From Verrucomicrobiota bacterium (GTDB lineage Bacteria > Verrucomicrobiota > Kiritimatiellia > RFP12 > UBA1067), in the NCBI GenBank assembly GCA_023269675.1, contig JAHFSX010000003.1, forward strand, positions 1-64,000: 64,000 nt of DNA, given 5' to 3'. This document shows positions 55,064 to 63,212 of this stretch, one piece after another. The notes under the pieces are model-generated. The model saw only the letters and a list, made by a program, of their open reading frames with translations, searched no databases and was not told where the DNA came from. Each line of letters begins with the position of its first letter. The stretch's first letter is position 1. Both the position numbers and the translations under genes were made by a program.

Positions 55064-56695
55064 CTACTTGGCGACACGCGAGGTCTCCCGCTCCTGTCGC
55101 GTGGCGATGGGCACGTAGCCGATTTCATATCCCTTGGGCGGGGTGACGAGTTGGGCGGGATCCAGATCGGCGAGTTTGCCGACGGTGGGCGGCGCGAGGT
55201 AGTCGCGGTCCTTCGTCCAGGCGCGGTGCAGTTTCTCAGCCTTCGCCTGCATCTTCTCGCGCTCCTCGCGGGTCAGGTCGGCATTCAGCAAGGCTGGCTG
55301 GTCGGCGAAGCGGTACCAGTAATACGTCACCACGCTGCCGTCGCCGAGATGCGCCTGGAACGGACCGGCGACCGGACCGGGTTTCTTGAACGCGCTCCCG
55401 GGGGCTTCAGGCGTGTCGTAGCGCTCGGGCGGCTTTTCCGCGGGACGCTCGAAACGCAGCCCGGCCAATCCCGACTTGGCAGGCACCTCGGCGGACTTGA
55501 CCGCGACCCACTGGCTCTTCTTTCCGTCGCTCTGGAGACGGTAATATTCGGGTAGCACGACACGCGCAACGTCCGGCGCACCGACCTTCCTGACGAGCTG
55601 CGCGTTCCACGCGTAGCCGTAGGTCGCGGTGTCCGGCGTGATCGGCGTCGCGAACGAGCTCCAGGCCATCGCAACCTTCTGCTCCTTCGGCGTCTTCTCC
55701 GCGTAGATCTTCCAGGTCGAACCGCCGTTGGCGCGGAGCGTCTGCACATAGGCGCCGCCGGGGTTGATCGCGCCGCTGGCCGCCTGGCCGCCCTCGAACC
55801 ACGCCTTCACGCCATCCCAGAGGGCCTTCTTGTTGTAGGAGGTCAGGCGGTGCAGGACGACGGTACGGCCGTCCGGCCCCACGGGAAAGGAGGTCGGCGC
55901 GACGCGCGCGTAGGTCTCGCCTTTATCGTCGGCGGACAGCGCGGCCGGCACATACTGGGTCTCCATCTGGAAAGGCTTGTTCGGGGCCGAGGGCCGCGAG
56001 TCCAGCAGCAGGCCCGCGTAATTCGTGTTCACCTCGGCGGAGTGCGACCAGAAGTAGGGCGTAAAGAAACAGACCGGGCCTTTGAAGTTCCGGGTGTTGA
56101 GAAACAGGGTCCAGCAGTTGTCGCCGGTCGGCACATGCTTGCCGCCGGTAGTCGCTTGGGCCGTTGTCAGCGGCAGCGGCAGATAGCCGTAGCCGAACAG
56201 CTCGCCGCAGGTGCCCTGCCTGACGTTCAGGCCGTCGATCGGGAAGAGCAGCCACGGGCTCAGCTGGGCCACGCCGTAGAGGCCCTGGGGCTTATCCCAA
56301 GTCCCGCGTCCGTGCGCGGGTCCGTTGGCGATCTCCTTGAAATTCACGGCCACGCCGCCCATGATGAACTTCGGCGTCTCCGTCGGGAAGCGCGTGTCGC
56401 GCCACCAGCCCAGCCCGCCCTCGATGTCGGAGTACAGATTCGTCGGCGGCTTGCCCTCGTACTGCGCGTGCATCCACGTGCCGAAGAGGCCCGTCTGGAA
56501 GCGGTGCCCCGGATACTGCTGCAGCAGCGGCCAGGCCGCGGCGTAGAGTGAGAAGCCCGCGTTGTAGTCATCGGGGACTTTGTCCGAGGAGGCCAGCAGA
56601 TAGCCCGCCATCTCGGCTTTCTGGACCTCCGCGGCATGCGTTACGACCGTCGGTAACAGCAGCAGGACGGCGAGGCAGAAACGCGTGTATTTCAT
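55064..56695 (-). CDS. Secreted protein of unknown family, paralogue B
   Basis: 543 residues, paralogue of the next gene downstream. Signal peptide MKYTRFCLAVLLLLPTVVTHA, with GAGGAA six bases before the ATG. Shared landmarks with paralogue A are GFSLYAAAWPLLQQYPGHRFQTGLFG, here split as FSLYAAAWPLLQQ and HRFQTGLFGTW; GGLGWWRDTRFPTETPKF; LNTRNFKGPVCFFTPYFWS; GSVVTYYWYRFADQPAL; and LVTPPKGYEIGYVPIATRQERET. Conserved W, F, Y and G positions indicate a real fold, but I cannot name it. The C-terminal segment, conserved to within a few residues, may be the functional core. Confidence 0.7.
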   Translation of the reverse strand: MKYTRFCLAVLLLLPTVVTHAAEVQKAEMAGYLLASSDKVPDDYNAGFSLYAAAWPLLQQYPGHRFQTGLFGTWMHAQYEGKPPTNLYSDIEGGLGWWRDTRFPTETPKFIMGGVAVNFKEIANGPAHGRGTWDKPQGLYGVAQLSPWLLFPIDGLNVRQGTCGELFGYGYLPLPLTTAQATTGGKHVPTGDNCWTLFLNTRNFKGPVCFFTPYFWSHSAEVNTNYAGLLLDSRPSAPNKPFQMETQYVPAALSADDKGETYARVAPTSFPVGPDGRTVVLHRLTSYNKKALWDGVKAWFEGGQAASGAINPGGAYVQTLRANGGSTWKIYAEKTPKEQKVAMAWSSFATPITPDTATYGYAWNAQLVRKVGAPDVARVVLPEYYRLQSDGKKSQWVAVKSAEVPAKSGLAGLRFERPAEKPPERYDTPEAPGSAFKKPGPVAGPFQAHLGDGSVVTYYWYRFADQPALLNADLTREEREKMQAKAEKLHRAWTKDRDYLAPPTVGKLADLDPAQLVTPPKGYEIGYVPIATRQERETSRVAK

Positions 56696-56738
56696 CCGGT
56701 GTTCCTCACTGTCATCTGCCTCGGAGCAGCCACAGTCT

Positions 56739-58808
56739 CTAATCGCCTTTAAGATCGCGCGCCGGATCGAAGGCGCGGTCCTTCTTTGTGATGGCCAGCA
56801 CGCCGATGCGCGTGCCGCACTCGCGGTTGCGGAGGGTCAGCACGTGCTCGCCCGCCGCGAGCCGGAACGTCTTGAACGCTTGCCTGGCAGGCTTGTCGGC
56901 GACGCGTTCGCGGACACGGTCCCAGTTCCACGCGCCCGTTTTTGACAGATCGCTCAAAACGGCCTCGTCGCCGTCAATCGCCGCGTAGAAACTGTCCGAA
57001 TCGCCGGACGGAGCCAGCGCGTGGACCCAGATGACGTAATCGCCCGCCTCGGCGACCGTGAAGCGGCAGCGCGCGGAGCCGGAGTCGCGTCCGCCGGTGA
57101 GCGGCACTTCGATGGCGCGAGCCGGCGCAAGGGCGGAATCAGAAACGACGGTCATGGGGTGGCTGAGTCGCATCTTCTCCGCGGGAATCAGAATGAGGCC
57201 CGGTGCGCGTTCAGAGAACTCGGGCAGATCCTTCGTCAGGAGTTCTCCGCGCTTCAGGCGCGCAAGGGGCGTCGCGGCCCGCGTCATGTCGTTCGCTTCC
57301 ATGACCACCTCGCCTGCCGTCGGCGGCTCGACGGCGAGAAACGTTTTCGTTCCGGCGGGCGCGGTGCACCCGCGGATGACCGCGTTGCTCGTGTTGATGA
57401 ACCAGAGCACGGGAAAGTCCGCGGGCGCGGCGGCGATGTTCAGCGCGTGGAGCTCCACAGCGTTCGCGTCGTCGCAGACAATCGCCGGTCGCGCGTCCGC
57501 GCGCAGGCAGCGGATCACGGCATTGGAGATCTGGAGTCCATCGGCGTGGCGGACGTAGAGCCCATAAGCGGGCAGGCGTCCGAACATCTGGGCCTCGGGA
57601 TACTTGGCGATCACCGTCTTGTCCGGCACATCCTCCGTCACCCAGTCCGCTTCGCCGCCGCCCTCGTAGGTAAACTTGACATCGGCGAGCGTGACGTTGC
57701 GCACGGGATGACCGGGAATGCCGGTGATGGACGATTCGAACATCGCGTGATCCGCCGTGATGTTGCGCAGAACGACGGTGTCGATTGTTCCCGGAACGCG
57801 CGGTTCCACCTGCCGCGTCCGCCCGCTGTTGCCGCCGCGATGCCCGAGGCGGATGAAGACCGGCGTGCGGACGTTGGCCATCGTGATATCCGAGGCGACG
57901 ATGTGGGAGAGGTGCGAGCCGTCAACCGATTCGATGGCGATGCCGGCGAGCGGGCGATCCAGCATGCGGTCGGAGCCGCAGTAAAGATGGCAGCCGCGAA
58001 ACTGGACGTCGTCAAAACTCCCGTGCGTCTCGGTGCCGATCTTGAGCGCGTTGCACGCGGACCAGATGCGGCAGTTCTCCACGCGGATGTCGCGCGAGGG
58101 ATGACCGTGGCCGGGTTCGTTGCTCTTGAGCACGACGCCGTCGTCGCCGGTGATGATGTCGCAATTCCGGACGCGGACGCCGATGCAGGAGTTGATGTCA
58201 ATGCCGTCGGTGTTCGGCCCGAAGAGCGGATTGCGGATGGTCACGCGCTCGACGCTGGCCGAGACGCAGCGCTGCAGGTGGACGGTCCACGACGGCGAAT
58301 TCGTCAGCGTGATGTCGCGCAAAACGACGTTCGTGCAGCCGAGGAAATGAATGAACGACGGCCGCTTGAGCGCGCGATACTCGAACTGCGCGGTTCCGCG
58401 CCACGGCGGCCCTTTGTATTCGCCGGCCTTCTCCCAGAACGCTTCGCCCTGCCCGTCAATGACGCCGCCGCCCTCGATGCCGATATTCGAGGCGCCGGCG
58501 GCTTCGAGCAAGCCGCCGCGCGGATAGTCGCGCATGGCTTTGCTGCCGAGGATCGTGGCCTGCGGCATGACGACCAGCGTGACGCCCGACGCGAGGCGCA
58601 GCGAACCTGTCAGGTAACGGCCCGCAGGAAATACGACGCGTCCGCCGCCGTCGGCGGCACACGCGTCGATCGCGCTCTGGAGCGCGGGCGTGTCAAGCGC
58701 GACGCCGTCGCCGATCGCTCCGCACGCCTTGACGTTCATATCGGCCGCGCCGGCGAAGGGCGGCGTCAGCAGCAGGGCGGCGAGTAGCCGTGCGTTGTTG
58801 CGTTTCAT
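56739..58808 (-). CDS. Secreted GH28 (polygalacturonase-type) glycoside hydrolase
   Basis: 689 residues. A signal peptide (MKRNNARLLAALLLTPPFAGAA) is followed by the pectate-lyase-like leader MNVKACGAIGDGVALDTPALQSA. Catalytic GH28 residues are in place: N199-T200-D201 (NTDGID), D222-D223 (GDDGVVLKS), H234 in the EPGHGHPSRD segment replacing the family GHG, and K256-I257 in NALKIGTE. The right-handed helix runs to about residue 470. A C-terminal sandwich (about 560-680: CRFTVAEAGDYVIWVHAL, FRLAAGEHVLTLRNRECGTRI) looks like a carbohydrate-binding module. GH28 enzymes invert alpha-galacturonide or related bonds; substrate here is not fixed. It follows the GH29 gene by 48 bases. Confidence 0.88.
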   Translation of the reverse strand: MKRNNARLLAALLLTPPFAGAADMNVKACGAIGDGVALDTPALQSAIDACAADGGGRVVFPAGRYLTGSLRLASGVTLVVMPQATILGSKAMRDYPRGGLLEAAGASNIGIEGGGVIDGQGEAFWEKAGEYKGPPWRGTAQFEYRALKRPSFIHFLGCTNVVLRDITLTNSPSWTVHLQRCVSASVERVTIRNPLFGPNTDGIDINSCIGVRVRNCDIITGDDGVVLKSNEPGHGHPSRDIRVENCRIWSACNALKIGTETHGSFDDVQFRGCHLYCGSDRMLDRPLAGIAIESVDGSHLSHIVASDITMANVRTPVFIRLGHRGGNSGRTRQVEPRVPGTIDTVVLRNITADHAMFESSITGIPGHPVRNVTLADVKFTYEGGGEADWVTEDVPDKTVIAKYPEAQMFGRLPAYGLYVRHADGLQISNAVIRCLRADARPAIVCDDANAVELHALNIAAAPADFPVLWFINTSNAVIRGCTAPAGTKTFLAVEPPTAGEVVMEANDMTRAATPLARLKRGELLTKDLPEFSERAPGLILIPAEKMRLSHPMTVVSDSALAPARAIEVPLTGGRDSGSARCRFTVAEAGDYVIWVHALAPSGDSDSFYAAIDGDEAVLSDLSKTGAWNWDRVRERVADKPARQAFKTFRLAAGEHVLTLRNRECGTRIGVLAITKKDRAFDPARDLKGD

Positions 58809-58856
58809 TCGTTATCCCGATTCATTTCTCAATCCGTGAAGCGCCTGGTGTCCCGA

Positions 58857-60371
58857 TCACGTGCCGAGCGTGACCTTGAAGACCACCGCGTGCTGGCAGG
58901 GCCAGGACGCCGGCTTCTTGATCACCAGGGCTTCGGCCTCCTGCTTCCACTCGATCTTCTCCCGGCTGCCGAGCAGGCTGATCGCTTCGATCGGCTTGTC
59001 CTTCTTAGCGAGGGCGCGGATCGTCACGTCGGTGGACGGCACGCCGAGCGCGAGCGCGTACAGCGTGCTTCCGTCTTTCGAGCGCGTGAAGCGGATATCC
59101 TCGGCGCTGAAGCCGAAGTCCTCTTTGAAATGTCCGCCCGTGACCGCCGCCTTGCCCTCGCCGTACACCTGCCACGGACGCGTCTCGTGAATGGCCTCGC
59201 CGTTGATCATCATCCACACGGCCAGATCCTTGAGCAGCTGCTCGGCCTCGGCATCGAGCGAGCCGTCGGGGCGCTGGACGATGTTGAGCAGCATGTTGCC
59301 GTTCTTGCTGACCACGTCCGCCAGCGTCCGGATCACCCAGTCGGCGTCGCGGTACATCTTGCCGGTCTCTTTGATCTTCCACTCTTTGTTGTAGAACCAG
59401 TCGCCGATCGAGGTGTCGGTCTGCCAGGGCTGATCCTTGATGACGGAGAGTCCGCCGCGCTCGACATCCTGCACGCCGATGCCTTCCACATACTGGCCGT
59501 GGCCCGGTTTCGTCCGCCAGTCCTTGAGGCAGTAAACCGCCTCTTCCTGTCCGCCGTGGCGCGCCTGATTGGCGTTGTAGTAGTGCGCCAGCAGCTTGCA
59601 CCCCGTCTCGCCGAAAGGCAGCGCGCCGTCGGAATAGAGCAGGTCCGGCTGATAGGCGTCCACGAGATCCGTGATGCGGGCCAGCCATTCCTTGGCCCAG
59701 CGCGGGTCCGTGCTGTACCAGGCGGTGTCGCCGGGCGCGGCGGCCGGGTGATAGAGGTCCTGCCACTGCGGATCGGCCCCGTCGTAGGGCACGCCGGCCT
59801 GCGGCCCGTTCTTGTCCGCGCCGTGGCTCGGCTGCCACCAGGTGAAGCTCGCGCCGAGATGCTCGGAGACGCCGAACTTCAGCCCCTGCGCCTGGGCGGC
59901 CTTCTTCCACGCGCCCACGATGTCGCGCTTGGGCCCCATCTGAACCGCATTCCACCCGTGGTGCTTGGAATCCCAGAGGTCGAAGTTGTCGTGGTGCACG
60001 CCCATGCTCACAAAGTAGCGCGCGCCCGCGGCCTTGTAGAGCGCCATCAGCCGGTCGGGGTCGAACTTCTCCGCCCTCCAGAGCGGAATGATGTCCTTGT
60101 AACCGAACTTGGAGGGGTGGCCGTAATGCTCCAGGTGGTACGCGTACTTCTTGTCGCCCTCGACATACATGCGCTTGGCGTACCAGTCGCCGAACATCGG
60201 CACCGACTGCGGTCCCCAGTGCGCCCAGATGCCGAACTTCGCGTCGCGGAACCACTCGGGGCAGCGGTACTGCGCGAGCGACGTCAGCTCGGGCCTGAAC
60301 GGCCCCTCGGCGGCCAGAGCCGCGCAGGCCGTAAAAAGCGCCATTCCCAGCGTCATCATCAACCGATTCAT
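58857..60371 (-). CDS. Secreted GH29 alpha-L-fucosidase
   Basis: 504 residues. GAGGAG seven bases before the ATG sets the start. Signal peptide MNRLMMTLGMALFTACAALA. The GH29 barrel is clear: WFRDAKFGIWAHWGPQSVP, HHDNFDLWDSKHHGWNAV and the nucleophile D248 in PDLLYSDGALPFGE. The general acid/base is variable in the family and was not assigned. A C-terminal beta-domain (about 410-504) is typical. The enzyme releases alpha-L-fucose with retention of configuration from host, plant or algal glycans. It is the first gene of the eight-gene run and is preceded by a palindrome at 60390-60455. Confidence 0.93.
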   Translation of the reverse strand: MNRLMMTLGMALFTACAALAAEGPFRPELTSLAQYRCPEWFRDAKFGIWAHWGPQSVPMFGDWYAKRMYVEGDKKYAYHLEHYGHPSKFGYKDIIPLWRAEKFDPDRLMALYKAAGARYFVSMGVHHDNFDLWDSKHHGWNAVQMGPKRDIVGAWKKAAQAQGLKFGVSEHLGASFTWWQPSHGADKNGPQAGVPYDGADPQWQDLYHPAAAPGDTAWYSTDPRWAKEWLARITDLVDAYQPDLLYSDGALPFGETGCKLLAHYYNANQARHGGQEEAVYCLKDWRTKPGHGQYVEGIGVQDVERGGLSVIKDQPWQTDTSIGDWFYNKEWKIKETGKMYRDADWVIRTLADVVSKNGNMLLNIVQRPDGSLDAEAEQLLKDLAVWMMINGEAIHETRPWQVYGEGKAAVTGGHFKEDFGFSAEDIRFTRSKDGSTLYALALGVPSTDVTIRALAKKDKPIEAISLLGSREKIEWKQEAEALVIKKPASWPCQHAVVFKVTLGT

Positions 60372-60389
60372 GTTCTCACTCCTCAATGG

Positions 60390-60455
60390 CATGTTGTACC
60401 GGCTTCAGCCGGCCCGAAGCGACGTCGCGTTGCCGCCTGAAGGCGGTACAACATG
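60390..60455. repeat. Inverted repeat upstream of the GH29 gene
   Basis: CATGTTGTACCG (60390-60401) and CGGTACAACATG (60444-60455) are perfect 12-bp inverted repeats. Inside, GGCTTCAGCC is a further small palindrome and CCGCCTGAAGGCGG another, so the element folds into a cruciform-like structure. It lies in the 120 bases between the dehydrogenase stop and the GH29 start and may be a terminator for the former or an operator for the latter. Confidence 0.6.
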
Positions 60456-60491
60456 CGCGTGGCCTCGCTCTCTTTATCTAACAGCCGACTC

Positions 60492-61568
60492 TCACTTCAG
60501 CTCCTCGTCGAAGCAGACCGCCACCTTGCCGCAGTTGCCACCGGCCATCAGCGCGTAAGCCTCGGGCGCCTGCGCCAGCGGGAAGCGGTGCGTGATGAGC
60601 GCGTCCGGATGGATGCCCCAGCGCACCAGGCGCTCGACGAGCTCTTCCATGCGCCAGATGTTGGTGACCCACGAGCCATAGATCGTCTTCTGGTCGTGGA
60701 TGATGTCCGGGCTCGGGTTGAAGGCGACGGTCCCGCCCTCGCCGATGAAGACGATCTTGCCCCACTTGCGCGTGGCCTGGATCGCGGTAAGCCGGCCCTT
60801 GTCATTGGCGGAGCACTCGACCGCCCGCTCCACGCCCATCCCTCCGGTCAGCGCCTTGATCTGCGCCACCGCGTCCGGCCCCGCCTTGACCACGTGGTCG
60901 GCGATGCCGAGATCCTTGGCGATCTTCATGCGCAGCGGGCTGACGTCCGTGCCGATCGTCAGCGCCGCGCCCATGGCCTTGCTGAGCTGCAGCGCCGCCA
61001 GCCCTACGGGCCCGAGGCCGGTGACGAGCACGGCGTCGTTGCCGCAGACGCCGATCTTCTCCAGCCCCTCGTAGACCGTGCCGAAGCCGCACGCCACCTG
61101 GGCGCCGTCGGCGTAGGTCAGCTCATCCGGCAGCAACACGAGGTCCTTCTCCTCGGCCACGATGTAGGGCGCCATGCCGCCGTTGCGCTGCCAGCCGTAG
61201 GCCTTGCGGTACTTCTCGCTGGTGCAGGAGATCATGTAGCCGCGGCGGCAGTCGTTGCAGAGCCCGCAGCCGGAGATGTGGTACACGATCACGCGGTCGC
61301 CCTTTTTGAAGCGGCGCAGGCCCGGCCCGCAGGCCACGATCTGGCCGGCCGGCTCATGTCCCGCAACCATGCCCTTCTGATATCCCTCGGGCCCCTTGCC
61401 CAGATGCTCGTGGTAGATGCAGCGGATGTCCGAGCCGCAGATGGTGCAGGCCTTGGTCTTCAGCAGGACCTCGCCGTGCCCCAGCGCGGGGATGTCATAC
61501 TTTTTGAAAAGCACCGTGCTGTCGCCCGGCAGATACGCGCCCGTCATCTTCTTCGGAATCTTGCCCAT
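60492..61568 (-). CDS. Zinc-dependent alcohol/polyol dehydrogenase (MDR family)
   Basis: 358 residues, usual length. No signal peptide, so cytoplasmic. The catalytic zinc ligands C44 (in CTICGSD), H and E (GHEPAG) are present, as is the structural zinc cluster CGLCNDCRRGYMISC. The Rossmann nucleotide motif is GLGPVGLAALQLSKAMGA with a following TDVS segment, fitting NAD preference. Closest in type to sorbitol, threonine or galactitol dehydrogenases; substrate not assigned. GGGGAG five bases before the ATG supports the start. It could oxidise a sugar released by the enzymes encoded next to it. Confidence 0.9.
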   Translation of the reverse strand: MGKIPKKMTGAYLPGDSTVLFKKYDIPALGHGEVLLKTKACTICGSDIRCIYHEHLGKGPEGYQKGMVAGHEPAGQIVACGPGLRRFKKGDRVIVYHISGCGLCNDCRRGYMISCTSEKYRKAYGWQRNGGMAPYIVAEEKDLVLLPDELTYADGAQVACGFGTVYEGLEKIGVCGNDAVLVTGLGPVGLAALQLSKAMGAALTIGTDVSPLRMKIAKDLGIADHVVKAGPDAVAQIKALTGGMGVERAVECSANDKGRLTAIQATRKWGKIVFIGEGGTVAFNPSPDIIHDQKTIYGSWVTNIWRMEELVERLVRWGIHPDALITHRFPLAQAPEAYALMAGGNCGKVAVCFDEELK

Positions 61569-61620
61569 AATCGCTCCCCTTCGCTCCTAAACCGAGTTAG
61601 CCCCTACCCGTGAATTCTTT

Positions 61621-61696
61621 ACCACCAAGACCCCAAGAACACGAAGCTCACCAAGAATCAGCTTGGCGACCTTGGTGCCCTCCGTGCCTTGGTGGT
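61621..61696. repeat. Repeat-array hairpin (ACCAAGA dialect), second copy
   Basis: Left arm 61621-61655 (ACCACCAAGACCCCAAGAAC) and right arm 61662-61696 (CTTGGTGCCCTCCGTGCC) pair around a six-base loop with few mismatches. It starts 17 bases past the aldo/keto reductase stop, separating it from the dehydrogenase gene. The unit is the same as at 34929-35007. Confidence 0.75.
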
Positions 61697-61713
61697 GAAA
61701 ATGGTCTTCTCCC

Positions 61714-62748
61714 TCACTGCGCGATCTTGCCGTCCTCGTCCCACAGGTCTTCCCACGACAGCCCCTCGCGCCAGAGAAAGACCTGGCCCTTGATCAGGCG
61801 GCAGCCCCTGTCGATGCCCGCGATCGCCTGCATGTCTTCCGGCGTGAGCGGATTGTCCACGGCCGCCTTGAGATTGCTCAGCAGCTGCACGCGCTTGACC
61901 GCGAAGGGGATCGCCACCTCGCCGCGCTTGACCGCCCACATGAGGCACACCGTCGCGGGATGCACGCCCAGGCGCTCCGCGATCTTCACGATCACCGGAT
62001 CCTCCAGGTCAACCGTGTCGTCCGGCGTGCGGTCGCGCTCCGGACGCGAGGGCGAGCCGAGCGGACAGAACCCGACGGGCTGGATGCCGTTGTCCACAAC
62101 GTACTTGAAAAGCTCGGGCTGCTGGAGGTGCGGGTGCAGCTCCATCTCGTTCACCGCCGGCAGGACCTCGCAGTCGCGCAGCACCAGCCGCATCTTGGCG
62201 GCGCTCATGTTGGAGGTGCCGATGGCCCTGACCAGCCCCAGGCGGACCAGCTCTTCCATCTGGGCCCAGACCCGCATGTAGTCCTCGTGGATATAGGGCT
62301 TGGCGTTCGGGTTGTGGTAGTCCCCGGAGCAGCCCTTGGGATGGAAATTCGGGAAGGGCCAGTGCACCAGATACAGGTCGAGATACTCCAGCCGGAGGTC
62401 TTTGAGGGACTGCCGGCACGAGCGGATGACGTCTCCGTCGCCGTGGCTGTCGTTCCAGACTTTGGAGGTGACCCACAGCTCCTCGCGCGGGATCCCGCCG
62501 CGCCTGACGAGCTCCAGGGCCTCGCCAATCAGCGCCTCGTTGCCGTAGACCGACGCGCAGTCGAAGTGGCGGTAGCCGAGCGTGGCCGCCTCGATCACCG
62601 CCGCCGCCACCTGCTCGCCGCTGTATTTGTCCGAGCCGAAGGTGCCCATGCCCACCGCCGGCATCTGCGCGCCCGTGTTGAGTTTCCGCTTGGGTACGCG
62701 CCCGGGCTCGATCCCGTCGGCCGCCAACGTCAGTTTGATGTCTTTCAT
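61714..62748 (-). CDS. Aldo/keto reductase
   Basis: 344 residues, cytoplasmic. The D-Y-K-H catalytic tetrad is present: D and Y in FDCASVYGNE, K in VTSKVW and H in YLVHWPFPNF. Other hallmarks are MPAVGMGTFG near the start, RAIGTSNMSAAKM and NEMELHPHLQQPELFKY. The NADPH-binding tail seen in the family (KRVQLLSNLKAAVDNPLTPEDM) is also present, here split as VKRVQLLSN and LTPEDMQAI. GGAGG eight or so bases before the ATG supports the start. It likely reduces a sugar or ketone derivative. Expressed separately from the dehydrogenase, to judge by the hairpin between them. Confidence 0.92.
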   Translation of the reverse strand: MKDIKLTLAADGIEPGRVPKRKLNTGAQMPAVGMGTFGSDKYSGEQVAAAVIEAATLGYRHFDCASVYGNEALIGEALELVRRGGIPREELWVTSKVWNDSHGDGDVIRSCRQSLKDLRLEYLDLYLVHWPFPNFHPKGCSGDYHNPNAKPYIHEDYMRVWAQMEELVRLGLVRAIGTSNMSAAKMRLVLRDCEVLPAVNEMELHPHLQQPELFKYVVDNGIQPVGFCPLGSPSRPERDRTPDDTVDLEDPVIVKIAERLGVHPATVCLMWAVKRGEVAIPFAVKRVQLLSNLKAAVDNPLTPEDMQAIAGIDRGCRLIKGQVFLWREGLSWEDLWDEDGKIAQ

Positions 62749-62944
62749 TTCCGTCCCTCCGCCAGCTCATCCCTGGCCTTGTTGCGACGTGATGATCAGT
62801 TACGGCGAAATCATACGCCGAGTCGCGTAAAAAGGGAATGGACGATTTTGACCGCCTGATGGACATTCTTGACCCTCGCGGGCGCGACTCCCGGCTCACG
62901 GCCTCTCCGGATGTGCCCGGCGCCGGCTCATGGAGTGAACGGGG

Positions 62945-62991
62945 GGCGGACATTCCTGTCCGCCGGGCGACGGCGGGTTGGAAAACCCGCC
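62945..62991. repeat. Twin 8-bp stem-loops with complementary loops
   Basis: GGCGGACA/TGTCCGCC closes the tetraloop TTCC (62945-62964), and GGCGGGTT/AACCCGCC closes the tetraloop GGAA (62972-62991). The two loops are complementary to each other. They lie in the 464-base gap 62749-63212, upstream of the aldo/keto reductase; apart from this pair and the hexamer hairpin at 63054 I see no gene there. Confidence 0.55.
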
Positions 62992-63053
62992 CTCCGTTAT
63001 GAATGCCCGCAGCGCTGAAGGGTATCCCTGACCGTCGTGCCTGTAGCTTCAAG

Positions 63054-63134
63054 CGATTAAGATTAAGAGCACGATTAGGATTATGAGGAACGGAGGACCT
63101 TTCGTAATCCTGATCCTGATCGTAATCTTGATCG
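63054..63134. repeat. Repeat-array hairpin (GATTAR hexamer dialect)
   Basis: Left arm 63054-63085 (CGATTAAGATTAAGAGCACG) and right arm 63103-63134 (CGTAATCCTGATCCTGATCG) pair around a 17-base loop. The period is six rather than seven. It lies about 80 bases past the stop of the SUMF1-domain gene and so occupies the same position as the heptad hairpins elsewhere. Confidence 0.65.
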
Positions 63135-63212
63135 TTCGAGAAAGTTGCCCCTCCGTGCATGCCCGCCCCGCGGGCGGCGGGCTGACACCTAAGCCGCTAA
63201 ACCCCTATCCCG

